Part shown: positions 35,874 to 44,728 of the stretch, in pieces
How the letters are laid out: each line of letters begins with the position of its first letter
Position numbering within the stretch: the stretch's first letter is position 1
Assembly: GCA_049841135.1 (NCBI GenBank)
Contig: JASGHK010000002.1
Coordinates: 682,001 to 746,000 of the forward strand
Reading direction: 5' to 3'
Length of the DNA: 64,000 bases
Source: JACRCT01 sp049841135
GTDB taxonomy: Bacteria > Myxococcota > Myxococcia > Myxococcales > UBA5297
Program-made: the position numbers and the translations under genes
The notes under the pieces: model-generated
Told to the model about the DNA's origin: nothing
Database searches by the model: none
The model's input: the letters and a program-made list of their open reading frames with translations, nothing else

Positions 35874-38378
35874 TCAGCCGCCCAGCCGGCGGCGTCGCAA
35901 ACGCAGCGAGTTGCCCACCACGCTCACGCTGGAGAACGCCATCGCCGCCGAGCCGATCATCGGCGAGAGGATGCCGGCGATGGCCAGCGGGATGGCGACG
36001 ACGTTGTAGCCGAAGGCCCAGAACAGGTTCTGGCGGATGGTCTTGAGGCCCTCGCGGGCGAGCGCCACCGCCTCCGGCACCAGCGTCGGGTCCGGCCGCA
36101 TCAGCGCCATCGGGGCCGCCTCGAGCGCGACGTCGGCGCCGCCGCCAACGGCGATGCCCACGTCCGCGGCGGCAAGCGCAGGGGCATCGTTGACCCCGTC
36201 GCCGACCATCGCCACGACCTGTCCCTTCGCCTTGCGCTCCGCGACCTCGGCGGCCTTCCGGTCGGGAAGCACCTCCGCGTGGACGAAGGCCGGCTCGATC
36301 CCCAGCGTGCGCCCAACGGCCTGCGCCGTGCGCAACCGATCGCCGGTGAGCAGGTGGACCTCGACGCCCAGACGCTTGAGCCGCGCGACCGCTTCGGCGG
36401 CCCCTTCGCGCGGAGCATCGAGCAGCCCGAGCGCCCCGAGCGGCTGGCCATCGGCGGCGACGAGGACCGGCGTCTGGCCGCCCTCGGCCAGCGCGTCAGC
36501 GATGGGCTCGAGCGCCTTTGCGTCCACTCCGAGCTCGGCCAGCAGCGACGCCGTCCCTGCGATCACCTGCCGTCCGGAGACCGTCCCGGAGATGCCCCGG
36601 CCAGGGAAGGATCTGAAGCCCGAGGGCACGCTCGTCGCGATCGACTTCGCCTTGGCGTGCGCGACGATCCCCTGCGCGAGCGGGTGCGGCGACTCGGCCT
36701 CCAGCGAGGCCGCCAGGCGAACCAGGTCTTTGGCGTCCACGCCCGGCAGCGTGCGCACGTCGACCACCTGCGGCTTGCCCGTCGTGAGCGTCCCCGTCTT
36801 GTCGAAGAGCACGCAGTCGACGCGGGCCGCCCGCTCGAGGCTCGCGGCGTCCTTGACCAGGATTCCCGAGCGCGCGGCGCGCCCGGTCGCGACCATCACC
36901 GCGGTCGGCGTCGCCAGGCCCATGGCGCACGGACAGGCGATGACCAGCACGGCGATGGCCGCGAAGACCGCCTTGGGAATGGAGTGGTCCGGCCCCAGAG
37001 CCCACCAGCCGAGCCCGGTCAGCGCCGAGACCGCCAGCACGACGGGCACGAAGACCGCGGCCACCTGGTCGGCGAGCCGCTGGATGGGGGCCTTGGAGCC
37101 CTGCGCCTCCTCGACGAGCCGCACGATGCGCGCCAGGAACGTCCCCGCGCCCACCTCAGTCGCGTGCACGCGCAGCGAGCCGTCGCGGTTCACCGTGGCG
37201 CCCACGACCTTGTCTCCCGGGCCCTTGTGTACCGGGATCGACTCGCCGGTGAGCATCGACTCGTCGACCGCGCTCTCGCCTTCGACTACTTCGCCGTCGA
37301 TTGGGATTCGGTCTCCGGCCCGCACGAGCAGGACATCGCCAGAAGCGACGTCGTCCACGCTCACCTCCGACGCCTGGCCGTCGGCGCCGACCCTCAACGC
37401 CGTGCGCGGACGCAGCGCCGCGAGCTTCTCGATGGCCTCCGACGCCCCGCCCTTCGCCCGCGCCTCCAGCAGCTTGCCCAGCAGGATGAGCACGACGATG
37501 GAGACCGCGACCTCGAAGTAGAGCTTCCCCTTGCCGAACAGCGCCGGAAGGCTGAAGAAATAGGCCGCGCCGCTGCCGAGCGCGACGAGCGTGTCCATGT
37601 TCGCCGCGCCGTGCCGCAGGTTCTTGACGGCCGCGACGAAGAAGCGACTACCCGCCCCGAAGACCACCACCGTGGCGAGTACGAGCTGTGCGACGGCCCA
37701 GCCAAGGCCGTGCAGGTGCACGAACATCACCGCCATCACCGGCAGACCGGCCAAGGCGGCCACCAGCAGGCGCAGCTTCGCCTCGCGCAGCTCCTTGCGC
37801 CGCTCGCCGGCGACGTCGAGGCTGCGAGTCGCCCGGTACCCCGCGTCGCTGACGGCCTTCTCGATGGCTTCGGGCACGAAGCCCGGTCCGGGCACGACTC
37901 GCGCGGTGCCGCGAGCGAAGTTCACGACGACATTGCTGACCCCAGGCGTCTTGCGGACCGCGTCCTCGATCCTCAGGGCGCAGCTCGCGCACGACATGCC
38001 GCCCAGCGCGAAGAGCACCGAGCCCTCCGCGGGCCCCTGCCCCCTCCCAGTCCTCCCTCGGCTGAGCTGGAGGGGGTCCGTGGGTTGCCTTCGGCTACTC
38101 TCGTCGGAGCTGCTCTCACTTGTTGGGATTGAAGAGGCGGGAGCAGGCGCAGTCGTCTCACCGTCGAGGGAGGCGTGGTACAGGCCGAAGCCGCCTTCCT
38201 CGACCGCTGCGACCAGCTTGTCCGGGCTGACTTCCGGACCGTGGATGACTCGCGCCCTCGCGGCCTCGTGGCTGACCTCGAGGACCTGCTCGACTCCGGG
38301 GACCTCGCCCAACGCCTGGCGCACGCGGGCCTCGCAGTGCCCACACGTCATCCCAGTCACGTGAAGAAGGGTTTCCAT
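35874..38378 (-). CDS. copA: Copper-translocating P1B-type ATPase CopA
   Basis: 834 residues from ATG 38378 (METLLHVTGMTCGHC). It pumps Cu(I) out of the cytosol. Two heavy-metal-associated domains bear MTCGHC and MSCASC, separated by a Ser/Gln/Arg-rich linker of about 60 residues. Then come the membrane helices, actuator TGES, ion site ACPCAMGLATP, phosphorylation site DKTGTLTTGKP, and hinge GDGVNDAPALAAADVG. The linker is unusually long. The gene is 44 bp after the thioredoxin gene and touches engB, suggesting one transcript of four genes (39315-40294 onward). No copper-responsive operator was recognised. Confidence 0.96.
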   Translation of the reverse strand: METLLHVTGMTCGHCEARVRQALGEVPGVEQVLEVSHEAARARVIHGPEVSPDKLVAAVEEGGFGLYHASLDGETTAPAPASSIPTSESSSDESSRRQPTDPLQLSRGRTGRGQGPAEGSVLFALGGMSCASCALRIEDAVRKTPGVSNVVVNFARGTARVVPGPGFVPEAIEKAVSDAGYRATRSLDVAGERRKELREAKLRLLVAALAGLPVMAVMFVHLHGLGWAVAQLVLATVVVFGAGSRFFVAAVKNLRHGAANMDTLVALGSGAAYFFSLPALFGKGKLYFEVAVSIVVLILLGKLLEARAKGGASEAIEKLAALRPRTALRVGADGQASEVSVDDVASGDVLLVRAGDRIPIDGEVVEGESAVDESMLTGESIPVHKGPGDKVVGATVNRDGSLRVHATEVGAGTFLARIVRLVEEAQGSKAPIQRLADQVAAVFVPVVLAVSALTGLGWWALGPDHSIPKAVFAAIAVLVIACPCAMGLATPTAVMVATGRAARSGILVKDAASLERAARVDCVLFDKTGTLTTGKPQVVDVRTLPGVDAKDLVRLAASLEAESPHPLAQGIVAHAKAKSIATSVPSGFRSFPGRGISGTVSGRQVIAGTASLLAELGVDAKALEPIADALAEGGQTPVLVAADGQPLGALGLLDAPREGAAEAVARLKRLGVEVHLLTGDRLRTAQAVGRTLGIEPAFVHAEVLPDRKAAEVAERKAKGQVVAMVGDGVNDAPALAAADVGIAVGGGADVALEAAPMALMRPDPTLVPEAVALAREGLKTIRQNLFWAFGYNVVAIPLAIAGILSPMIGSAAMAFSSVSVVGNSLRLRRRRLGG

Positions 38379-38422
38379 GGCCTCTGGGCCTTTAGAGCCG
38401 CGAGGGTTCGAACCGGTGCGCG

Positions 38423-39241
38423 TCACTTCGACGCGGTCGGGCCCGGTCCAGCCTCGGAGAGCAGCTTGCGGAAGTAGAGCTCGAACGCCCGGTCGGACCA
38501 GTCGCGGGGGCCGACGAACTTGGCGCGCAGCCGCCCGTCGGGGCCGATGACGTACGTCTCGGGGAACTTGGTGGTTCCGTAGGTGCCGGCCCACTTCTGC
38601 TCGGGGTCGCGCAGGACCTGGAACGGCAGCGGCTGCCGTCCCAGGTACTTGTCCACCGGCTCCCACGCCTCGTCGACCGTCGCGGCGATCGACACCATGG
38701 GCGTGTCCCCCAGGGCGCCGAGCATCGAGACCATCGACGGCATCTCGGTCTTGCAGGTGGGGCACCAGGTCGCCCAGAAGTTGAGGAAGACGAACTTGCC
38801 CCGGAAGTCGGAGAGCTTGACCTGCTTGCCGTCGCGCGTCTCGAGCACGAACTCGGGCGCAGGGCCCTCCACCGGATCGATCCCCAGGTAGCGCGCCTCG
38901 GCCTGGCCCGGCTCCACGAAGACCTGCCAGGCCTTGAAGCCCAGGACCCCCACGAGCGAGAGCGCCGCGACGGCGACGAAGGCGACCTTGCCGCGCCGCG
39001 AGACGCCCGCGCGCTCCTTGGCCGCCCGGAGCGCCTTGTCCAACGTCTCCGGCTTGCCCGCCTCCCAGGACAGCTCTCGCCCGTCGACGACGACGACCGG
39101 GACGCGCGCCTCGTAGCGGGAGTCCCCGGTCGCGTCCGCGCTCGAGAGCTCGTAGCCGAACCTGGCCTTGGCGGCCTCGAGGGCTTCCCGGGTCTGAGCG
39201 CAGCGCTCGTCGTTGGGCTTGGTGAACAGCACCACCTTCAT
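38423..39241 (-). CDS. Glutaredoxin-like domain - TM - TlpA-type thioredoxin
   Basis: 272 residues from ATG 39241 (MKVVLFTKPNDERC). Residues 1-80 look like a glutaredoxin/DUF836 fold with a single Cys where the active pair is expected, and conserved VPVVVVDGRELSWE. A helix at about 95-113 (VAFVAVAALSLVGVLGFKAW) anchors the protein. The periplasmic part is TlpA/ResA-like: PAPEFVLETRDGKQVKLSDFRGK, FVFLNFWATWCPTCKTEMP with the CPTC active site, and YVIGPDGRLRAKFVG. Such proteins reduce or oxidise periplasmic disulfides, e.g. for cytochrome or copper-site assembly. Neighbouring copA fits a copper or redox role, which is inference. Confidence 0.88.
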   Translation of the reverse strand: MKVVLFTKPNDERCAQTREALEAAKARFGYELSSADATGDSRYEARVPVVVVDGRELSWEAGKPETLDKALRAAKERAGVSRRGKVAFVAVAALSLVGVLGFKAWQVFVEPGQAEARYLGIDPVEGPAPEFVLETRDGKQVKLSDFRGKFVFLNFWATWCPTCKTEMPSMVSMLGALGDTPMVSIAATVDEAWEPVDKYLGRQPLPFQVLRDPEQKWAGTYGTTKFPETYVIGPDGRLRAKFVGPRDWSDRAFELYFRKLLSEAGPGPTASK

Positions 39242-39314
39242 GGTGTGCGCGACTCCTGCGGGCGAGGTCTCGCCACGCTTGCGAGCTTGTTGTCTGCGGC
39301 CTCTGGCCTGCTCG

Positions 39315-40294
39315 TCACAGAGTAACGACCGAGACGCGGTCAAACCCGTCGACGACGACCTCGCCGGACTCGAGGAAGCGGGCGCTGCCCCGCAGGTCGA
39401 GCGCCTGGGCCGCCCGGACGGACTTGCCTCCGCCGGTCGGCAGCAGCTCGAGCGCCATCTCTTCCGCACCGCTCGCCGTGCTGGCGAAGCCGATGATCGC
39501 CAGCTTCTTGCCGTCGGGTGAGAAGGCCGGGCGCTGCGCTGGCAGCGCGGCGCGGGCGAACAGGAGGTCGCGCGCAGGCCCCAGCCGCATCAGGCCCAGC
39601 GACCCCGGCGCCATCGGCCGCACGAAGACCCGCGAGGTCGACGACGCCCCCATGCGGATCTCGAGGACCGCCAGCTGGGTCTTGCCCAGGCAGAAAGCCA
39701 GGGCCGAGGGCGCCGCCACCTGCGGCACGAGCCCTGCGGGTCGCCTCCGGCGGAAGGGAAGGACCACAGCGAGGGCGCGCGCTCCTGCGCGTGGCGCACG
39801 ACGACCACGAAGGCCCCGTCCCGGGTGACGTCCAGGGCCATCGGCGCGGAAGGGACCGCCTCCTTGAACTCGCCGATGGTCTTGGGGGCCTCGTGGAACG
39901 GCGAGTTGCCCGGCGCCACCGCGGAGACCTTGAGAGCCCCGGCGAGGGAGTCGGCGACGGCGAGGACGCGCCCGTCGGCGCTGACCGCGATGCCGGTGCC
40001 GGGGTACTCCGCCGCGGAGCCGCGCCCGAAGGCGGGCACGACCCCGACCATGGGGCCCTTGGGCGAGTCGACGTGGAAGAGCAGGTCGCCCCAGGCCGAC
40101 CAGGACGGCGAGTGGTAGCGGCGGCCGTCCTCGTCGGTCTTGAGCGGCCGGCCGACCCCTCCGACGTCGAACGCCCACAAGCCGGCCTTCGGCCCCTCGA
40201 CCCGACAGGCGACCGTTCGCCCGTCGATGGACAAGACCTTGGTGGGAGCCTGGACCAGCTCCGGAGGGCTGGCGATCGTTCGCAGGGTTGCCAT
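39315..40294 (-). CDS. TolB/WD-like beta-propeller protein, one frameshift
   Basis: Inferred 326 residues from ATG 40294 (MATLRTIASPPELVQAP). No signal peptide is visible. Repeats such as WSAWGDLLFHVDSPKG, AVSADGRVLAVADS, DVTRDGAFVVVVRH and AFSPDGKKLAIIGF are propeller blades of the TolB/PD40 type. The frame breaks at 39736-39742, where a run of C in the coding strand is one base short (GDPAGLVPQV when restored). The role is unknown. It is the first gene of the minus-strand set leading to the thioredoxin and copA genes, 73 bp upstream of the former, and diverges from the DUF4388 gene. Confidence 0.7.
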
Positions 40295-40427
40295 GGCGGA
40301 AAAACGGTATCCCGGTCCGCAGCCGGGTTCCAGTCCGTCGTGCCCGTCGGTCGCGGGGGCGTTCAGCCGGGCTTCCCGTGCGGCCGGAAGGTTGCTTGGC
40401 CTCGCACCTCACGCCAGAATCGGGCGC

Positions 40428-41564
40428 ATGGAAGGACTGGCCGGCGACCTCGGGACGATGAGCATCAGCGACCTGGCGCTCTACCTGGGGAACAAGAACC
40501 TCACGGGCACGCTCGTCTGCGAGTTCGGCAACGCCAAGAAGAGCGTCTCCATCCGCTCCGGCAACATCGTCAACGCCGCCTCCAACGACCCGCGCGAATA
40601 CCTGGGCCAGTTCCTCATCAACTTCGGGCACATCACCGAAGACCAGCTGATCAAGGCGTTCCAGACCCAGACCGAGACCAAGATCTTCCTCGGCCGCATC
40701 CTGGTGATGATCGGCGTGCTCAACGAGGACGTGCTCAAGCAGGTCCTCACCATCAAGTTCCGCGAGACGCTGCTCGGCCTGTTCCGCTGGAAGCAGGGCT
40801 TCTTCAAGTTCGCCCGCAACGTGCTGCCGCCGGAGGAGGACGCGGTGAAGGTCGAGGTGCCGCTGCTCGACGTCCACCGCGAGGGCGAGTTCCGCGAGAC
40901 CGCCTGGGACTCGATGCTCCAGACCTTCCCCAAGGGCTGCATGGCCTTGCGGGTCGACGAGCTGAAGGCCCCCAAGGATCTCGCGCCCACGTCCCTGGAC
41001 GCCCAGCTGTTCGGGCTGATGCGCGAAGGGCTGACCATCGACGAGATCAGCCTTCGCCTGCACGCCACCGACTTCCACCTCTACAAGCGCCTCTACGCGC
41101 TGTACCGGCAGAACCTCATCATCCCGTACGACCCGAAGACCCCCTCCACGTCCTCCAAGGCCGTGGACAGCACCGTCGGCGAAGAGGTCCCGCCGGAGCA
41201 GATCCTGGCGGCGGCCCGCCAGCTGCTCGCCAACCAGCAGTTCTCCGACGCCGAGAAGCTCGCCGCCCGCGCCAACGAGCTCAAGTCCACGCCCGAGACG
41301 GCCGCGGTGCTCAAGCAGGCCGAGACCGGCCTGCTGGCGCAGATGCGCACGCAGATGGTCGACACGCCCCGCGTGCCGCACCTGGCCGTGCCGCTGTCCA
41401 AGCTCAAGGAGCTCGAGCTGACCCCGCAGGAGCGCTACCTGCTCTCGCGCATCGACGGCACCCGCGACATCAAGGCGATCATCCGCGTCTCGCCCATCCG
41501 CGAGTTCGAGGCGCTCAAGTGCTTCATGGCCTTCGTCGGCCAGGGGCTGGTCAACGTCACCTGA
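40428..41564 (+). CDS. DUF4388 (PATAN-type) signalling protein
   Basis: 378 residues. The N-terminal ~135 residues match DUF4388: LAGDLGTMSISDLALYLGNKNLTGTLVCE, then SIRSGNIVNAASNDPREYLGQFLI and ETLLGLFRWKQGFFKF. The family is frequent in Myxococcota and cyanobacteria, often linked to response regulators and gliding or pili (PATAN). The rest has helical hairpins, including a TPR-like LLANQQFSDAEKLAARANEL. It ends with LTPQERYLLSRIDGTRDIKAII. No receiver domain is present here. It stands alone between divergent and convergent neighbours; cytoplasmic. Confidence 0.8.
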   Translation: MEGLAGDLGTMSISDLALYLGNKNLTGTLVCEFGNAKKSVSIRSGNIVNAASNDPREYLGQFLINFGHITEDQLIKAFQTQTETKIFLGRILVMIGVLNEDVLKQVLTIKFRETLLGLFRWKQGFFKFARNVLPPEEDAVKVEVPLLDVHREGEFRETAWDSMLQTFPKGCMALRVDELKAPKDLAPTSLDAQLFGLMREGLTIDEISLRLHATDFHLYKRLYALYRQNLIIPYDPKTPSTSSKAVDSTVGEEVPPEQILAAARQLLANQQFSDAEKLAARANELKSTPETAAVLKQAETGLLAQMRTQMVDTPRVPHLAVPLSKLKELELTPQERYLLSRIDGTRDIKAIIRVSPIREFEALKCFMAFVGQGLVNVT

Positions 41565-41582
41565 AGGCGACGGCGCCGCGCG

Positions 41583-42203
41583 TCAGCGCCTGGACTCCGT
41601 CCCCGAGACGAGCTCCTTCCAGAGCCAGAGGTCGGCGGCCTGCGCGCCACACCGCTTCTCGAGGCGCCCCCGCAGCGCCGAGACGTCGCGGGTCTCGACC
41701 CAGTCGGCGACGGCCTCGTAGAAGGTGGCGAGCGACGGCGCCGCTTCGAAGAAGACGTGCCGGCCTTCGCCCCGGTGCGAGAGCCAGACCGGCCCGTCCT
41801 GCTCGTCCAGGCACAAGGCCACCGGGTCGCCGCCGTCCTCGGCGAAGACCACGTAGCGCTCGTCCCACTCCTGCATCCGCTTGCCGTTGAAGCCGTGCCA
41901 CCGGTACCCCACCTGCAGCTCGATCAGCTCCTGCGGAGCCCACAGGGTCAGCCGGTGCGAGCCGAGGTCGATGGCCAGGTTCTCGACCGGAGCCAGGTGC
42001 GCGAAGGCGCGCAGGAGCGGGGACGGCAGCGGGAGCTCGGCGCGCTGCAGTCGGCGCACGCGCCCGTCGGCGGAGCGCACCTCGAAGTCGCCTTCGAGGC
42101 GTCCCCCCGTCGCGGCGACGAACGGCCGCATCTGGACGCGGCCTCCCGCCTGCGCCTGAAGCGCACGGCTCAGGCGGGAGAGCGACTGCGACAGCGAATC
42201 CAC
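41583..42203 (-). CDS. SUKH (SMI1/KNR4)-like protein
   Basis: 206 residues from GTG 42203 (VDSLSQSLSRLSRAL). The C-terminal half has the pattern of the SMI1/KNR4 superfamily: LTLWAPQELIELQVGYRWHG, VFAEDGGDPVALCLDEQDG, PVWLSHRGEGRHVF, then APSLATFYEAVADWVE. In bacteria many SUKH proteins are toxin immunity factors, but others are housekeeping; no toxin gene is adjacent. It ends convergently 18 bp from the DUF4388 gene and follows the transketolase genes on the same strand. Confidence 0.6.
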   Translation of the reverse strand: MDSLSQSLSRLSRALQAQAGGRVQMRPFVAATGGRLEGDFEVRSADGRVRRLQRAELPLPSPLLRAFAHLAPVENLAIDLGSHRLTLWAPQELIELQVGYRWHGFNGKRMQEWDERYVVFAEDGGDPVALCLDEQDGPVWLSHRGEGRHVFFEAAPSLATFYEAVADWVETRDVSALRGRLEKRCGAQAADLWLWKELVSGTESRR

Positions 42204-42205
42204 GA

Positions 42206-42245
42206 CGACACCCCGAGCTTGTCGTTCGACACCCCGAGCTCGTCG
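42206..42245. repeat. Two 19-bp direct repeats between transketolase and SUKH-like genes
   Basis: CGACACCCCGAGCTTGTCG (42206-42224) and the same with one change, CGACACCCCGAGCTCGTCG (42227-42245), are 2 bp apart. Each copy begins CGAC and ends GTCG. The second merges into the stop of the transketolase subunit gene. They resemble short interspersed REP-like palindromes of high-G+C genomes. Confidence 0.7.
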
Positions 42246-42250
42246 AGGGG

Positions 42251-43183
42251 CTAGCGGCCCAGGAAGCGCTTCACGCGCTTCTCGATGCCCGCCGCGTCCA
42301 GGTCGTACTTGGTGTAGAGCGCCTCGGGCGTGCCCGACTCGCCGAACCCTTCGAGGCCCACGCGGTGCAGCTTGGCGCCCACGCCGGCGTCGGCCAGCGA
42401 CTCGGCGATGCACGAGCCCAGGCCACCCACGGTCATGTGGTCCTCGACCGAGACGATGCCCGCCTTGCACTCGCGGCCGGCCTTCACCGCCGCGGCGGCG
42501 TCGAACGGCCGCAGCGTGTGGCAGTTGACGACGCGGGCGGCGACGCCCTGGCCCTTGAGCGCGTCCGCAGCCTTGACCGCGCCCTGGACGGTGCCGCCGG
42601 AGGCGAAGATGGCGACGTCGTTGCCCTCGCGCAGGGTGACGGCCTTGCCGACCTCGAACTTGTAGTCGTCCTTGTTGACGCGATCGAGCTTCTGACGCGT
42701 GGTGCGCAGGAAGGCCGGCCCCTGGTGCTTGACCAGGAACTCCACGGCCTGGGCGCATTCGAGGTCGTCGCCGGGCTGCAGGACAAGCATGTTGGGCAGG
42801 GCGCGCATCAGCGCGATGTCCTCGAGCCCCTGCTGGCTCATGCCGTCCTCGCCGATGCCGATGCCGGCGTGGCTGCCGACGATGCGCACGTTCGCCTCGC
42901 TGTAGGCGACGCTGATGCGGATCTGGTCGTAGCGGCCGGTGACGAAGCACGCGAACGAGCAGATGAACGGGACCTTGCCGCACAGGGCCATGCCGGCGGC
43001 GATGCCGATCATGTTGGCTTCCTGGATGCCCATCTCGAAGAAGCGGGACGGGTACTTCTTGGCGAACAGGTCGGACTTGGTGGACTTGGACAGGTCGGCG
43101 TCCAGGCAGACGATCTCGGGGTACTTCTCGCCGAGGGCGGCCAGGGTCTCGCCGAAGACTTCGCGGGTGGCTTTCGCGGGCAT
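42251..43183 (-). CDS. Transketolase, C-terminal subunit
   Basis: 310 residues from ATG 43183 (MPAKATREVFGE). It holds the pyrimidine-binding and C-terminal domains of transketolase: IVCLDADLSKSTKSDLF, SRFFEMGIQEANMIGIAAGMA, GSHAGIGIGEDGMSQQGLEDIA with the catalytic Glu in FFEMGIQEANM, and VSVEDHMTVGGLGSCIAE. It pairs with the N-terminal subunit encoded just upstream to move two-carbon units in the pentose phosphate pathway. Split transketolases are typical of archaea and several bacterial groups. The 94-bp gap after the N-subunit gene suggests one transcript. Confidence 0.93.
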   Translation of the reverse strand: MPAKATREVFGETLAALGEKYPEIVCLDADLSKSTKSDLFAKKYPSRFFEMGIQEANMIGIAAGMALCGKVPFICSFACFVTGRYDQIRISVAYSEANVRIVGSHAGIGIGEDGMSQQGLEDIALMRALPNMLVLQPGDDLECAQAVEFLVKHQGPAFLRTTRQKLDRVNKDDYKFEVGKAVTLREGNDVAIFASGGTVQGAVKAADALKGQGVAARVVNCHTLRPFDAAAAVKAGRECKAGIVSVEDHMTVGGLGSCIAESLADAGVGAKLHRVGLEGFGESGTPEALYTKYDLDAAGIEKRVKRFLGR

Positions 43184-43277
43184 GGTTCTCTCGAATCTCG
43201 AATAGGTCGGAAGGGTCGGGGTCAAAGGCCTCGGTCCGCATTGGAAGCGGAGCGTCGGACCGGGGCCGCGATTGGGA

Positions 43278-44129
43278 CTAGGACTGCTTGATCTCGGCGA
43301 GCGCCTTGGCCGTCTGGTCCTTGTTCGGCGTGGCGCCGTGCCACTCGCAGCGGTCCTCCATGAAGGACACGCCCTTGCCCTTGATGGTGTTGGCGATGAT
43401 GAAGGTCGGCTTGCCCTTCACCCGCAGGGCCTCGGCGTAGGCGTCCAGGATCTGGTTGAAGTCGTGGCCGTCGACGGTGAGGACGTTCCAGTTGAAGGCG
43501 CGCCACTTGTCGGCCACGGGCTCCTCGGGCATCACGTCCTTGATGTGCCCGTCGATCTGGCCCTTGTTGTAGTCGAGGATGCAGGTCAGGTTGTCCAGGC
43601 CGTACTTGGCGCAGCTCATCGCCGCCTCCCAGATCTGGCCCTCCTGCATCTCGCCGTCGCCGATGACGCACCAGACGTGGAACTTGCCGCCGTCCACCTT
43701 GCTGGCCATCGCCATGCCCTGCGCGACCGACAGGCCCTGTCCGAGCGAGCCGGTGCAGGCCTCGATGCCCGGGCACAGGGAGTTGACCGGGTGGCCCTGC
43801 AGCCGCGAGCCGAGCACGCGCAGACTGGCGAGCTCGCTCTTGGGGAAGTAGCCCGCGCCCGCGAGCGCGGCGTACTGCGCCGGCACCGCGTGGCCCTTGG
43901 AGAGCACGAAGCGGTCGCGCTCCGGCCACTTCGGGTTCTTCGGATCGTGGCGCATCTGGTGGAAGTACAGCGCGGTCACCAGGTCGATGACCGACAGGCT
44001 GCCGCCCGGATGGCCGCTACCGGCCTTCTCGAGCATCTCGATGATGTCGACGCGGAAGCCCTTGCTGAGCTCCTTGAGCCTGGCGATGAGCTGGTCTCGC
44101 GTCTCGTTCTTGGGGGAGGCGGCGTTCAT
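43278..44129 (-). CDS. Transketolase, N-terminal (TPP-binding) subunit
   Basis: 283 residues from ATG 44129, preceded by AGGAGAGACC. The thiamine diphosphate domain shows GSGHPGGSLSVIDLVTALYF, RDRFVLSKGHAVPAQYA, and the TPP motif GDGEMQEGQIWEAAM...YNKGQ. It has no pyrimidine domain, which is supplied by the adjacent gene. The start region diverges from the small membrane protein gene 136 bp away. No second, full-length transketolase is in the window. Confidence 0.93.
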   Translation of the reverse strand: MNAASPKNETRDQLIARLKELSKGFRVDIIEMLEKAGSGHPGGSLSVIDLVTALYFHQMRHDPKNPKWPERDRFVLSKGHAVPAQYAALAGAGYFPKSELASLRVLGSRLQGHPVNSLCPGIEACTGSLGQGLSVAQGMAMASKVDGGKFHVWCVIGDGEMQEGQIWEAAMSCAKYGLDNLTCILDYNKGQIDGHIKDVMPEEPVADKWRAFNWNVLTVDGHDFNQILDAYAEALRVKGKPTFIIANTIKGKGVSFMEDRCEWHGATPNKDQTAKALAEIKQS

Positions 44130-44265
44130 GGTCTCTCCTAACAGGGAAGTGCGCAGAGACTTATCCCAAGCATTTCGAGGGAACAAGGAACGCCTTGTCC
44201 CCCCGGGCGACGGCTTGTGAAGAGGCCTTGCGGTGCCCACCGAGTAGCCTCGGGAGAGGCTCCTC

Positions 44266-44625
44266 ATGGCGCGCATCACGACGCTGGTCCTCGCGGTCTG
44301 GCTGTTCCTGACGGGCGTGGAGATTCAGGCTCTCTCCCGCGCCGCCGTCCCCCAGTACCTGGTGGCGTTGGCCATCCTGGTCGCGGAGGTCGTGGCTCTG
44401 CGCTGGGATCCCGCGCGCTGGGCAAGCTTCCTGGCGGCCGCCTGGCTGGTCTGCGCCCCGCTGGCGCTGGGCTACCGGGGGGCGCTGGAAGCCCTCAACA
44501 GCTTCACCTGCGGCCTCATCATCCTGGTGCTCGCCAGCAGGGCGAACCACGCGGCGACGTACTCCGAGCCCACCACGCTCCAGCGCGAGCTCTTCCCCTA
44601 CACGAACGGCCGGGCGATCCGCTGA
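44266..44625 (+). CDS. Small integral membrane protein of unknown function
   Basis: 119 residues with about four hydrophobic segments (ITTLVLAVWLFLTGVEI, YLVALAILVAEVVAL, WASFLAAAWLVCAPLAL, FTCGLIILVLASRA). The C-terminal 25 residues are polar and face the cytosol or periplasm. The start is ATG 44266. I recognise no family; SPW-repeat-like proteins are similar in layout. It may be expressed from its own promoter in the gap to transketolase. Confidence 0.65.
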   Translation: MARITTLVLAVWLFLTGVEIQALSRAAVPQYLVALAILVAEVVALRWDPARWASFLAAAWLVCAPLALGYRGALEALNSFTCGLIILVLASRANHAATYSEPTTLQRELFPYTNGRAIR

Positions 44626-44645
44626 GTGGTGTTCTGAACTCAGCC

Positions 44646-44674
44646 TTGCCCGGTCATTCGGCTCGGGCTAATGT
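44646..44674 (+). promoter_or_regulatory. Candidate promoter upstream of the conserved unknown gene at 44729
   Basis: TTGCCC (44646-44651) and TAATGT (44669-44674) are separated by 17 bp in the 103-bp gap before ATG 44729. Each hexamer is a moderate match only. Confidence 0.35.
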
Positions 44675-44728
44675 GTGGGGTCTTCAGCTTCCCCACCCAC
44701 CGCGACGGCCCCGCAAGCCCACGAAATC

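Noticed and set aside
38395..38420. GGGTTCGAACC resembling a tRNA T-arm
   Set aside because: The flanking bases do not form the T-stem, and no acceptor or anticodon arm is present.
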